Positions 17,337-26,198 of a stretch of 64,000 nt of DNA are shown piece by piece. The first letter of the stretch is position 1; each line of letters opens with the position of its first letter. Under the pieces are notes generated by a model. It saw nothing but the letters and a program-made list of their open reading frames with translations. It was not told the DNA's origin and ran no database searches. Source of the stretch: UBA4810 sp002479215 (GTDB lineage Bacteria; Desulfobacterota; Syntrophia; Syntrophales; Smithellaceae); assembly GCA_049514435.1 (NCBI GenBank), contig JBEKVB010000014.1:5649-69648 (forward strand). Direction: 5' to 3'. The position numbers and the translations under genes were made by a program.

Positions 17337-18671
17337 ATGAAGAAATTTAAAAAGTCGATGATTTCTGATTTTCGTCTTGGTATTATCCTTACGCTTGGCG
17401 CGTTATTCATCTTCTTTTTCTTTGGGGGACATCTGGAAAGGCTGGAATACGGCCTATATGATATAAGTGCCCGTCTTCGTGTAAAACCTTTTGTCGCACC
17501 AGTTTCAGTAATTGCTATTGATGAACAAAGCATTGCCAATTTTGGGCGGTGGCCGTGGCCGCGAGCCTATATCGCCTTTATGATCGACCTTTTAGAATCT
17601 TATAAAGCTAAGGTAATTGGACTGGATATTGTATATTCGGAAAAGGATCTAAATCATGGTCTCATGGAAGTACTTAACATCATTAGCACCATTGAAAACA
17701 ATCCTCAATATTCCAAAAAAAATATTAGCACTATCGTTCTATTGGCGGCATTAAAAGATGCGGAAAAACGTCTCGACAATGACTCTATTCTGTCCAATTC
17801 AATCGCTATGAGCAAAAAGGTTATCCTGCCTTTATTATTCAATTTGGGAAATCCTATAGACAAGTCTTCTACCAGCTTACCGGATTACATCGAAAATAAT
17901 TCGCTTCCCCCCGGTTTTTTTGCCAGCGGCAGCATCACTTCCCCCGAAATGGTTACTCCAATCAATGTCTTTGCCAAAGACGCGCTGGGATTGGGGCACA
18001 TTAACATCATCGCCGATAGAGACGGTATCGTCCGCAGTGAACCTCTTTTTATCAATTTTAAAGACAGGCTTTTCCCTTCTTTTGCGCTACAACTTACATT
18101 AAAGTACCTTGATTTAGATTTGAAAGATTTACAATTGAGCAATCAATTGAAATTTAATAGCAAAACAATCCCCATATATGGCAACAATAAGATGCTCATC
18201 GACTTTAAGAGCGGAATTCCTTATTATTCGTTTTTCGACGTCATCAATAATAAGATCCCTCCTGAAGCATTTAAGGATAAAATTGTAATTATTGCGCCGA
18301 GTGCTGCCGGAATAGGAGTAATGCAGATAACGCCTACGGCATTCAACGTTCCGCCGGTAAAAATCGTCGCTGACGTCATTGATAATATTATTAGCAATGA
18401 TCATATTTTGCGTCCAAACTGGGCATTGATTCTTGAATTATTAATGATTTCCTTCTTCGGCCTTTACATCGCCTTAATTATACCACAATTGAAAGCGTCA
18501 ATTGGCGCCATTATATCTTCAGTGCTTCTGATATTTTGGCTAATAACCGGCGTTTATCTTTTTATTGTTTACGGTTATTGGATAAAACCTATTTACCCCG
18601 CTCTTTTGCTGATAGTCGGCTATATTGCAATCATATTAAAAAGGTATCTGCTTACGGAAAGGACGCAATAA
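17337..18671 (+). CDS. CHASE2 sensor protein without an output domain
   Basis: This 444-aa membrane protein has an N-terminal membrane helix (about 14-33) and a long extracytoplasmic CHASE2 domain (about 35-350, with LEYGLYDISARLRVKPF, VIAIDEQSI and RWPWPRAYIA). Three C-terminal helices (about 355-440) follow. In most proteins CHASE2 is followed by an adenylate cyclase, histidine kinase or kinase domain. Here the chain stops about 10 residues after the last helix, and no output gene follows. It may signal through a separate partner, or it has lost its output domain. Confidence 0.88.
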   Translation: MKKFKKSMISDFRLGIILTLGALFIFFFFGGHLERLEYGLYDISARLRVKPFVAPVSVIAIDEQSIANFGRWPWPRAYIAFMIDLLESYKAKVIGLDIVYSEKDLNHGLMEVLNIISTIENNPQYSKKNISTIVLLAALKDAEKRLDNDSILSNSIAMSKKVILPLLFNLGNPIDKSSTSLPDYIENNSLPPGFFASGSITSPEMVTPINVFAKDALGLGHINIIADRDGIVRSEPLFINFKDRLFPSFALQLTLKYLDLDLKDLQLSNQLKFNSKTIPIYGNNKMLIDFKSGIPYYSFFDVINNKIPPEAFKDKIVIIAPSAAGIGVMQITPTAFNVPPVKIVADVIDNIISNDHILRPNWALILELLMISFFGLYIALIIPQLKASIGAIISSVLLIFWLITGVYLFIVYGYWIKPIYPALLLIVGYIAIILKRYLLTERTQ

Positions 18672-18864
18672 GCAAATTATCAAAGGCTAATCTAATAGCC
18701 TTGTCCATTAGATGATGACATATCACTTTTTTGTAGCGATGGTCTAAGCACTATGATAGTGATAAAATCATATTAAAGAAGTTATAGATTATATTTAAAA
18801 TAATAAGCGATAAAAATAAGTGCGGTTTTATCTGAAATACCAAAGGAGTATTTTAATTTCATTC

Positions 18865-19665
18865 GTGAAAACAAATCGTCCCATAGGCATATTTGATTCG
18901 GGTATTGGCGGCCTGACCGTAGTTCGTACTTTGATGGAACGCTTGCCTTTTGAAAATATTATTTACTTTGGCGATACTGCGCGCGTTCCTTATGGAATAA
19001 AGTCAGTCGAAACCATCAATCACTATGCTTCGCAAATCACCGATTTTCTCATCAAGAAGGATGTGAAACTTTTGATCGTTGCCTGCAACACAATGGCGGC
19101 TGTGGCCTATCAGACGATAAAAGAGTTGTCCGACGTTCCGGTTTTGGAAGTGATCGAAGCCAGCGCCAAGAGCGCCGCCAAAGATACCCGCACCAAATCC
19201 ATCGGAGTCATCGGCACACCGGCAACTATCAACAGCAATGCTTACGCCCGCGCGATCCGTCTTTTAGATGGAGAAACAAAGATTTTTTCACAGGCTTGTC
19301 CACTTTTTGTGCCGCTGGTCGAGGAAGGCTGGTTTGATCATCCGGCAACGAGGCTGATTGCTCAGGAATACTTAAAACCGGTGATTGCCGAGAAAATCGA
19401 CACGCTGGTCTTGGGCTGTACCCATTATCCACTTTTAAAACCTCTGCTACAAGATATTGTCGGGCAAAAAGTAAAACTTATTGACTCGGCGGAAGCAATG
19501 GCTGATATTGCCGCCGACTTAATAGATAAACAAAACATCGGCAATAAAAATTCCCATACGCCGGACTATCTGTTTTGTGTTAGTGATGTTCCTTACCGCT
19601 TTCAAACAATTGGCGAACGTTTTCTTGGGCGCACGCTCAGCCGCGTTGAATTGGTAAGACTCTAA
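18865..19665 (+). CDS. murI: Glutamate racemase
   Basis: This 266-aa enzyme makes D-glutamate for peptidoglycan. The start GIFDSGIGGLTVVRTL, the catalytic cysteine motifs VACNTMAA and GCTHYPLL, and the length are all typical. GTG at 18865 is chosen because the conserved domain begins 4 residues later and AAGGAG lies upstream, though at a rather long distance of about 16 nt; an in-frame GTG at 18820 would add 15 residues. It is followed by a hairpin and the ThyX-like gene. Confidence 0.95.
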   Translation: MKTNRPIGIFDSGIGGLTVVRTLMERLPFENIIYFGDTARVPYGIKSVETINHYASQITDFLIKKDVKLLIVACNTMAAVAYQTIKELSDVPVLEVIEASAKSAAKDTRTKSIGVIGTPATINSNAYARAIRLLDGETKIFSQACPLFVPLVEEGWFDHPATRLIAQEYLKPVIAEKIDTLVLGCTHYPLLKPLLQDIVGQKVKLIDSAEAMADIAADLIDKQNIGNKNSHTPDYLFCVSDVPYRFQTIGERFLGRTLSRVELVRL

Positions 19666-19674
19666 ATAATGTTT

Positions 19675-19715
19675 ATCCCGCCCTTTGTTTTGTTCGGAAT
19701 AAATTACGGCGGGAT
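19675..19715 (+). repeat. Inverted repeat between murI and thyX-like gene
   Basis: ATCCCGCC (19675-19682) pairs perfectly with GGCGGGAT (19708-19715) across a 25-nt loop, shortly before the next gene's start. No T-tract follows, so it is not a standard terminator. It may be a regulatory hairpin. Confidence 0.4.
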
Positions 19716-19736
19716 TTATGAAAATTGAATAATATT

Positions 19737-21281
19737 ATGAAAATTTTTCTAGCCGGTTACAATTTAGATTACGATCTTATCCGCAAACTAAAAGACAAAA
19801 GCGCCCTTGAGCAAGACTTGACACCGGAAACTATTTCGGCGGCTTACGCTCGTATCAGCCGCAGCCCAAAGCCCGTTAACGAATTGCGGGAAATTGCCCG
19901 CGCGGAAGTTGAGAAGGCGCGCCAGTCCAACCGCACCATCGTTTTTTCAATGGGGCACAGTTCCGTCGCCGAGCATGCTGTTTTCAATATTGATGTTTTG
20001 GGCGTTTCCCGTCTTCTTGTCGAAGAAATTGAAAAATTCCGTCTATGTTCTTTTACGGAAAAATCTCAACGCTATGTTCTTTTTGATAAAGATTTTGTCA
20101 TTCCGGAAGAGATTAAGAAAGCCGCTATGGCAAATTTGTATATCTCTACCATTAAAATGCAAAACGATTACTATCATCAACTCTACGAACAATTGAAACC
20201 TTACGTTTTTTTAAAAAATAAGTCTTTGGCGGAAAATCCAGCCAATCGTCCGCTTCTTGAGGGCTGGGCCAAAGAAGATGCCCGCTACGTGATAGCCATG
20301 GCGACCGAGACTCAACTGGGTATGACAATCAATGCTCGCAACTTAGAACTTATGCTGCGGCGGCTGGCCGCCCTTCCTTCCGCTGAAGCGCGGGAATACA
20401 GTCAAAAACTATACGCGGCAACAAAGGACATCGCTCCTTCCCTTATCCGCTATACTCAAGCCACGGAATACGACAAATTTACCAGACATAATTTGCGCCG
20501 CCATCCACTTTCCAGCCAGCAGTTCTTACCTTTTTCTTTGACTACAGATTACGACTTGTTTACAAGACAAAACTTGCGTCACCAAACTTCCGTTTTATCG
20601 CAAAAATATCACTCTAGCTCTAAAAAATTATCTGACGTGCAATTGACTTCTTTCTCTTCCGCTGCCGATAACCAAATTGCCGCCACTATGCTGTTTTCAT
20701 CATCCAATCTAAATTACTCTCAGTGCTTGAGCATGGCGGACAAAATGACTCCAAAAGAAAAAAGAGTCTTGTTCAAAACGGCTTTTGAAAATTTACAGGC
20801 TCACGACTCGGTGCTGAGGGAACTGGAAAATGTCGATCTGCAATTTGAACTCATCCTAAGCGCCAGCTGCTTCGCTCAGTTAAAGAGACACCGTATGTCC
20901 ACAATAATAGTTCAAGATTATAATCCGCAATTAGGCGTAACAACACCTCCTTCCATTCGCGCAATCGGTGAGCAAAAGAATTTTACGGAAATTATGCGCA
21001 ATACACAGAACGCTTATGAGCAAATCAGTAAAAAAGCGCCTCTTGCCGCCGCTTATATATTGACTAACGCACACCGTAAACGAGTCTTGATGAAATTCAA
21101 TGCCCGTGAACTTTATCATATTGCCCGCATGCGCGCTGATGAGCATGCCCAATGGGACATCCGTGAATTGACTGAAGAGATGCTCCAACAGGCAAAAAAA
21201 GTTATGCCCCTTACGCTCATGATGGCCTGCGGCAAAGACATCTTTGCAAAACTCTACAAAAAGACTTTTACACGCACTTGA
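19737..21281 (+). CDS. Tandem ThyX-type (FAD-dependent thymidylate synthase) protein
   Basis: This 514-aa protein carries two ThyX-like domains, about twice the length of a single ThyX. Domain 1 has HSSVAEHAVFNIDV and FRLCSFTEKSQRYV, which matches the ThyX signature R-H-R-x2-S-x-x-E-x-S-x-R-Y except that the RH is replaced by KF. Domain 2 has LKRHRMSTIIVQDY, which keeps RHR but lacks the rest. ThyX makes dTMP from dUMP using FAD and methylene-folate. A single composite active site is possible, as is another function. ATG at 19737 is preferred over an upstream TTG at 19725. Confidence 0.78.
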   Translation: MKIFLAGYNLDYDLIRKLKDKSALEQDLTPETISAAYARISRSPKPVNELREIARAEVEKARQSNRTIVFSMGHSSVAEHAVFNIDVLGVSRLLVEEIEKFRLCSFTEKSQRYVLFDKDFVIPEEIKKAAMANLYISTIKMQNDYYHQLYEQLKPYVFLKNKSLAENPANRPLLEGWAKEDARYVIAMATETQLGMTINARNLELMLRRLAALPSAEAREYSQKLYAATKDIAPSLIRYTQATEYDKFTRHNLRRHPLSSQQFLPFSLTTDYDLFTRQNLRHQTSVLSQKYHSSSKKLSDVQLTSFSSAADNQIAATMLFSSSNLNYSQCLSMADKMTPKEKRVLFKTAFENLQAHDSVLRELENVDLQFELILSASCFAQLKRHRMSTIIVQDYNPQLGVTTPPSIRAIGEQKNFTEIMRNTQNAYEQISKKAPLAAAYILTNAHRKRVLMKFNARELYHIARMRADEHAQWDIRELTEEMLQQAKKVMPLTLMMACGKDIFAKLYKKTFTRT

Positions 21282-21309
21282 AGATATTACCCTAATAAAA
21301 CGAGATTAC

Positions 21310-22680
21310 ATGACAGATAAAAGACGTCTTTATATCCTTCTGGCCACCACTTTAAGTTCGTTTCTGACACCGTTTATGGGCTCGGCCGTAAATGTCGCCT
21401 TACCCAATATGGCTAAAGACTTATCTATGACAGCTCTTTCCTTGAGTTGGGTGGCTTCGTCTTTCATCCTGGCTGCGGCGATTACGCTTGTTCCTTTGGG
21501 ACGATTAGCTGATATTTATGGCCGCAAAAGAATTTTTCTTTACGGCGCTATAATTTTTACGCTTGCTTCCTTCCTTTGTATATGGTCGGGAACTCAGTCT
21601 TTTTTAATTTTCTCCCGCGTTATTCAAGGTATTGGCGGCGCGATGATTTTCGGCACCGGTACGGCCATGCTGATTTCGGCTTACCCGGTCGGAGAAAGAG
21701 GCAAAATATTAGGAATCAACCTGGCTGGCGTTTACACCGGGTTAACTATCGGCCCTTTTATCGGCGGCCTGCTTACAGAGCATTTAGGGTGGAGATACAT
21801 TTTCCTTTTCACGGTTATTTTAGGCATATTTATTATTGCCATTGTCACCTTCATGATTAAGGAAGAATGGTCGGAAGCCAAAGATGAGGATTTTGACATT
21901 ATCGGCTCTTTACTTTACGCGGTTGCTCTTTTTGCCATCATGTATGGATTTTCTTTACTGCCCGCATGGAGGGCGGGATTCCTCATAGGTATAGGTGTAT
22001 TTTGTCTTTTCTTCTTTATCCGACAACAATTAACAAGGCCTTTCCCTTTGCTGGATATCCGTCTGTTTTTAGATAATAAAGTTTTTGCTTTTTCCAATTT
22101 AGCCGCGCTCATTAATTACTGTGCTACATTCGCGGTGACTTTTTTGCTCAGCCTTTATTTACAGCATATTAAAATGCTGACACCTTCTCAGACAGGAATC
22201 ATTCTTGTTGCCGAACCTGTGGTGCAGGCCTTTTTCTCACCTTTTGCCGGAAGACTTTCCGACCGTTTTGAACCGCAGATTATCGCTTCCATCGGTATGG
22301 CTTTGAATGTTATCGGCCTGATTCCGCTTATTTTTATTCACAGTGATACCGGTATTTACTATATTGTATCTTGCTTGATCTTGCTGGGTATAGGTTTCGC
22401 TCTTTTTTCTTCTCCCAATGTTAACGCCACGATGAGTGCTGTGGGAAATAAATTTTTCGGCGTTGCTTCGGCAACGCTCGCCACCATGCGGCTTACCGGT
22501 CAAATGTTCAGCATGGGTATAACAATGTTGGTTTTTGCCGTTATCATAGGGAATAATCCTATTTCACAAGCCGGAAATATCCTTCTTTTAAAAAGTATTC
22601 AGGTTATATTTTTTCTGCTCACTATCATTTGCTTTGGCGGTATATTTGCTTCCGCGGCTCGGGGAAAGGTTCATCGATGA
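21310..22680 (+). CDS. MFS drug/metabolite efflux transporter (DHA2 type)
   Basis: This 456-aa integral membrane protein is a major facilitator of the EmrB/QacA (DHA2) type with about 14 helices. The motif A region is GRLADIYGRKRIFLYGA and motif C is GVYTGLTIGPFIGGLL. It probably exports drugs or a small metabolite by proton antiport. ATG at 21310 is chosen over an upstream in-frame start that would overlap the previous gene. The stop overlaps the start of the TauE-like gene (ATGA), so the two are translationally coupled. Confidence 0.9.
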   Translation: MTDKRRLYILLATTLSSFLTPFMGSAVNVALPNMAKDLSMTALSLSWVASSFILAAAITLVPLGRLADIYGRKRIFLYGAIIFTLASFLCIWSGTQSFLIFSRVIQGIGGAMIFGTGTAMLISAYPVGERGKILGINLAGVYTGLTIGPFIGGLLTEHLGWRYIFLFTVILGIFIIAIVTFMIKEEWSEAKDEDFDIIGSLLYAVALFAIMYGFSLLPAWRAGFLIGIGVFCLFFFIRQQLTRPFPLLDIRLFLDNKVFAFSNLAALINYCATFAVTFLLSLYLQHIKMLTPSQTGIILVAEPVVQAFFSPFAGRLSDRFEPQIIASIGMALNVIGLIPLIFIHSDTGIYYIVSCLILLGIGFALFSSPNVNATMSAVGNKFFGVASATLATMRLTGQMFSMGITMLVFAVIIGNNPISQAGNILLLKSIQVIFFLLTIICFGGIFASAARGKVHR

Positions 22681-23435
22681 AAATAAATTTCATTAGTTTT
22701 GCCATCGGACTTTCTGCCGGGATATTTGGCGGCCTTGTCGGTCTGGGCGGCGGATTGATTATGATTCCTCTGATAGTCGGAGTTTTGAAGTTAACCCAAC
22801 TCAAGGCTCATGGCACGAGTTTGGTGGCGCTGGTCTTTACGGGAATCAGCGGAGCAATAACCTATGCCTTAAATGGCGCGATTGATATTACGGCAGCTGT
22901 GCTTTTAGCTCTGACAGCCATATTCACCGCGCCCTTAGGCGCGCGTTACGCAAATGTTCTTGCGGAATGGAAGTTAAAAAAGGCTTTCGGAGCATTTTTG
23001 ATTTTTTGTTCGGTTCTTTTGTTTTTAAAACCATATTTAGTAAATTTCATCGGTCCTCTTCCGGATTTCACGAAAATAATTATATTTTTAATAACCGGTG
23101 CTTTTACCGGATTTCTTTCGGGAATGATGGGAGTTGGCGGTGGAACGATAATGGTTCCCGTGATGGTTATTTTGGCGGGTTTTACCCAACATATAGCGCA
23201 AGGAACATCGCTTTTAGTTATGGTTCCCGCAGGTGGCATAGGCGCCTTGACCCATTGGAAGCTGGGGAATGTTGAGGCAGGAATTCTTTATGGTCTCATA
23301 CCGGGTATCCTTCTAGGCACATATTTAGGAGGAAACCTTGCCAATGTAATCCCGGACAATACCTTGCGTCTGATATTTGCTGTAATAATAATTTCTCTGG
23401 GTTTCCGTTATTTTAAAACTTCGTCTCCTGAATAA
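22677..23435 (+). CDS. TauE/SafE-family sulfite/anion exporter-like permease
   Basis: This 252-aa membrane protein has the TauE/SafE (DUF81) layout of two homologous halves, each with a Gly-rich motif: GGLVGLGGGLIMIP near the start and GMMGVGGGTIMVPVMV in the second half. About eight helices are expected. Family members export sulfite, sulfonates or similar anions. It overlaps the MFS gene by 4 nt, so both are probably expressed together. The actual substrate is not known. Confidence 0.9.
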   Translation: MKINFISFAIGLSAGIFGGLVGLGGGLIMIPLIVGVLKLTQLKAHGTSLVALVFTGISGAITYALNGAIDITAAVLLALTAIFTAPLGARYANVLAEWKLKKAFGAFLIFCSVLLFLKPYLVNFIGPLPDFTKIIIFLITGAFTGFLSGMMGVGGGTIMVPVMVILAGFTQHIAQGTSLLVMVPAGGIGALTHWKLGNVEAGILYGLIPGILLGTYLGGNLANVIPDNTLRLIFAVIIISLGFRYFKTSSPE

Positions 23436-23455
23436 AAGGATATAAAAATAGACCT

Positions 23456-23968
23456 ATGATTCGTACATGTGATCAAAAAGATTTTGCAGCGATATTGGAA
23501 ATCATCAACGACGCGGCGCAGGCTTACAAAGGAGTAATTCCGGCTGACCGGTGGCATGAACCATACATGTCTCGCCGGCAGCTGCAAAAGGAAATTGATG
23601 CGGGTGTCATTTTCTGGGGGTTGGGGAAAGAAGGTAGACTGATCGGCGTGATGGGAATTCAGGATAAAGGTGAAGTTACCCTTATCCGCCATGCCTATGT
23701 TCGATCGCGTCGGCGGAATCGCGGAATAGGCTCTCGACTTCTACGGTTTCTCGAATCTATGACCAAAAAGCCGATTCTGATCGGCACATGGGCAGATGCA
23801 ATTTGGGCGCTGTCTTTTTACCAGAAGAATGGCTACCGGCTTGTTTCTACAGACGAGAAAAACCATTTACTTAAAAAGTATTGGACCATCCCCGAACGCC
23901 AGATTGAAACTTCCATAGTTCTGGCCGGAACAAGATGGAAAAAATCAAATTTCAACTTCCTATCGTGA
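23456..23968 (+). CDS. GNAT-family N-acetyltransferase
   Basis: This 170-aa protein has a single GNAT domain. The acetyl-CoA loop is AYVRSRRRNRGIGSRLLRFL (R-x-x-G-I-G), and the C-terminal strand includes WALSFYQKNGYRLVS. The substrate is unknown; it resembles phosphinothricin-type or unassigned acetyltransferases. It follows the transporter pair by 21 nt and may be in the same transcript. Confidence 0.85.
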   Translation: MIRTCDQKDFAAILEIINDAAQAYKGVIPADRWHEPYMSRRQLQKEIDAGVIFWGLGKEGRLIGVMGIQDKGEVTLIRHAYVRSRRRNRGIGSRLLRFLESMTKKPILIGTWADAIWALSFYQKNGYRLVSTDEKNHLLKKYWTIPERQIETSIVLAGTRWKKSNFNFLS

Positions 23969-24323
23969 ATTTTACTACGGATTTCTTTGCGGTGCGTTTT
24001 CGTAAACACTTTCATAATATCCATGTATTGATTGACCGTTAATAACGGCAAAAAGAACACCTTCTCTATTATCAAGTTGCTTTTTTCTTCAATCACTATT
24101 AGTTTATAATATCGGAAAGATTAAATTATTCATGATTTTTTATGGCATTCCATGCCCTGAGCCCCCCGGAAGACCTGACTCTATAGTCATAATCTAAAAG
24201 AAAAAAATTGACACGCATGCCTCTTCTTCATATACTCCGCCTGCTTAAAAAACCTATTCTCACCAAATATCAAAGACTCACTGCTTAGAAAAGCAACTAT
24301 TGATTAATTTAGGAGGAATAAAA
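23969..24323. other. Intergenic region, no gene seen
   Basis: These 355 bp are AT-rich and hold no convincing gene on either strand. Visible items are a small inverted repeat (CCGTTAATAACGG, near 24039) and the promoter of the next gene at 24208-24236. Confidence 0.6.
24208..24236 (+). promoter_or_regulatory. Strong sigma-70-type promoter
   Basis: TTGACA (24208-24213), exactly 17 bp, then TATACT (24231-24236). The start codon of the next gene is 88 bp downstream. Near-consensus strength fits a highly expressed gene. Confidence 0.7.
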
Positions 24324-25436
24324 ATGTTAAAAACCAGACTTACAGAATTACTGGGAATCAAATACCCGATTATCCAGGCCGGCATGGGTCCTTTCAGCAA
24401 TAACAATCTTTGCGTTGCCTCGGCTAATGCAGGAGTGCTGGGACTGCTTTCCACCAGTGGACTTTTCAACAAAGACACTCAACCATGGGTCTACAATGCT
24501 TTTGTCGAAAGTGCGGAGGCAAACAGGGATGACGATATGGCCACAGTGCTGGAGAAAGTACTGAAGAGAACCTATCGTCTGGTCAAGGACAAAGGCGGGA
24601 TATTCGGCATCAACGTCATGGTGTCAGCAGAACTTATCAAAGCCTCGCATGTTATGATCGACACTGCCATCAGGGTCCGCGAGGAGAATCCGGATATAAA
24701 GAATCACTTCAAAGTGATCTTTACTTCGGCGGGCGACCCGGTCGGCTGGAAGGACAAGATCAAGAACGCAGGTTTCACCTGGATGCATGTTGTCCCTTCC
24801 GTTAAAGGAGCGCTCCGCTGCAAGAAGGCGGGTGTTGATGTGATCGTTGCCTCCGGCCATGAAGGGGGCTTCCATACATCCTGGGAACCGGTTCACTCGA
24901 TGATTCTGCTCCCCGCTGTAGTCGAGTCCGTATCGGACGAGAAGACGCTCGTATGCGGAGCAGGCGGATTCTGCGATGGTAAAAGCCTGGCGGCCGCCCT
25001 GGTTTTGGGCTCCGACGGTACCCAGATGGGAACCCGATTCCTCGCCACGCAGGAAAGTGATTTCCACGAGATCTGGAAACAGGCGGTTGTGGATGCCCAG
25101 GATCGGGGGACCCTTGTGGCCCGCGGTTTTGTCGGACCCGCCCGGTGGCTGAAGACCCCGCGGAGTCTCGAGCACCAAAAGAACACACTCCAGAAATCGC
25201 CCGGCGTCTTTCTCGGTGCCCCGGACGATTACACGACCATCGACATGTCCTTGATCAATTTCGAAATTGAATCCATTAAGGCCGTGTATGAAGGCCGTAA
25301 GGAAAAAGCACTTATGGCCGCGGGCGAAGCCGCCCAGCGGATCAAAGATATGCCCAAGGTCAATGATATGGTGCAGGAGATCGTCAAAGAAACAGAGAAA
25401 ATTCTCCGGGATGTTCCGAAGAAATTCTTGGCGTAA
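24324..25436 (+). CDS. Nitronate monooxygenase / FabK-like flavoenzyme
   Basis: This 370-aa protein is a TIM-barrel flavoprotein of the nitronate monooxygenase and enoyl-ACP reductase II (FabK) family. The N-terminus GIKYPIIQAGMGPFSN, the FMN/active-site loop VIVASGHEGGFH and GAGGFCDGKSLAAALVLGSDGTQMGTRF are family hallmarks. A C-terminal extension (about 320-370) is longer than in typical FabK. Its place among acyl-CoA enzymes suggests reduction of an enoyl thioester. The central part is clearly more GC-rich than flanking DNA. ATG follows AGGAGG at 7 nt. A strong promoter and terminator make it a single-gene unit. Confidence 0.85.
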   Translation: MLKTRLTELLGIKYPIIQAGMGPFSNNNLCVASANAGVLGLLSTSGLFNKDTQPWVYNAFVESAEANRDDDMATVLEKVLKRTYRLVKDKGGIFGINVMVSAELIKASHVMIDTAIRVREENPDIKNHFKVIFTSAGDPVGWKDKIKNAGFTWMHVVPSVKGALRCKKAGVDVIVASGHEGGFHTSWEPVHSMILLPAVVESVSDEKTLVCGAGGFCDGKSLAAALVLGSDGTQMGTRFLATQESDFHEIWKQAVVDAQDRGTLVARGFVGPARWLKTPRSLEHQKNTLQKSPGVFLGAPDDYTTIDMSLINFEIESIKAVYEGRKEKALMAAGEAAQRIKDMPKVNDMVQEIVKETEKILRDVPKKFLA

Positions 25437-25456
25437 AAACAAATTTGTTATATCTG

Positions 25457-25488
25457 AAAAGCTGGGAGGGTTGCTTCCCGGCTTTTTT
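25457..25488 (+). terminator. Rho-independent terminator
   Basis: A 12-bp stem with two G-U pairs (25458-25469 with 25474-25485), a GTTG loop and six Ts follow the FabK-like gene by about 20 bp. Confidence 0.85.
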
Positions 25489-25571
25489 GCCAATTAACTC
25501 TCCATCTGGAAAAACAGGCGCGTGGGCATGCACCCTTTCATCAATCATCAATATTATGGAGATAAGGCGAC

Positions 25572-26033
25572 ATGCCGCAAATCTACCGTTATGAATTGAT
25601 TGTCCCTGAGGATGCCTTGGATGAAAACGGGCACGTAAATAATGTTGAGTATTTACGCTGGATGTTGGACGCCGCCATGGCTCATTCCGACTCTCAGGGA
25701 TGCACTCAAGCTACAAAGAATTACGGCGCGACCTGGGTAGTACGAACACATCGGATTGAATATTTAATTCCTGCCTATGCCGGAGAACATGTTTGCGTTC
25801 TGACGTGGGTTTCTAATTTTCGCCGTGTGCAATCTTTGCGAAAATACAAGGTTATTCGTGTTGAAGATAATGCTGTGCTTGCGGAAGGCGAAACCAATTG
25901 GGTTTTCATAAATGCTGCTAACGGGCAATTGCGTTCCATTCCCAAACATGTAATGGTGACATTTGAATTATTACCGGAAGATAAGGAAAAAGAAGCTCTC
26001 GCTGAAATTCGTAAAGGAATCAGCTGTAAATAG
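25572..26033 (+). CDS. Acyl-CoA thioesterase, 4-HBT hotdog fold
   Basis: This 153-aa single-hotdog protein belongs to the 4-hydroxybenzoyl-CoA thioesterase/YbgC group. The catalytic region is LDENGHVNNVEYLRWMLD, with the conserved Asp and the HVNN turn, followed by RTHRIEYLIPAYAGE. It would hydrolyse an acyl-CoA to free acid and CoA. It lies between two acyl-CoA or acyl-carrier enzymes. The ATG has a GGAG about 10 nt upstream. Confidence 0.88.
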   Translation: MPQIYRYELIVPEDALDENGHVNNVEYLRWMLDAAMAHSDSQGCTQATKNYGATWVVRTHRIEYLIPAYAGEHVCVLTWVSNFRRVQSLRKYKVIRVEDNAVLAEGETNWVFINAANGQLRSIPKHVMVTFELLPEDKEKEALAEIRKGISCK

Positions 26034-26063
26034 CTAATAAATACAAGAAATTCCCCTGTGTTT

Positions 26064-26078
26064 ATTACCGCGGGTAAT
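26064..26078. promoter_or_regulatory. Candidate operator (inverted repeat)
   Basis: ATTACC-GCG-GGTAAT is a perfect inverted repeat with a 3-bp centre. It lies 18 bp upstream of the -35 box of the acyl-CoA dehydrogenase promoter, a position suited to an activator or repressor. No regulator gene is adjacent. Confidence 0.4.
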
Positions 26079-26095
26079 CGTGACACAATAAATCG

Positions 26096-26124
26096 TTGAT
26101 TTTAGGAAAAAAACATCCTATACT
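26096..26124 (+). promoter_or_regulatory. Promoter of the large acyl-CoA dehydrogenase gene
   Basis: TTGATT (26096-26101), a 17-bp spacer and TATACT (26119-26124) lie 75 bp before the start codon. Confidence 0.55.
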
Positions 26125-26198
26125 GACGGTCATAATTTAGAGGTTTTTCCCAATTTTATGGAAATGAAAATTTAAGCCACATTTATTAAGGAGGATTT

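Noticed and set aside
18684..18704. Hairpin AAGGCTA/TAGCCTT after the CHASE2 gene as a terminator
   Set aside because: The stem is short and no T-tract follows on either side.
23833..24096. An 87-codon minus-strand frame partly outside the acetyltransferase gene
   Set aside because: Half overlaps the acetyltransferase gene, no ribosome-binding site was evident and no motif is seen.
24624..25493. A 289-codon open frame on the minus strand and two others nearby
   Set aside because: They lie wholly opposite the FabK/NMO-like gene, which has clear family motifs, a promoter, a ribosome-binding site and a terminator. The shadows reflect its higher GC content.
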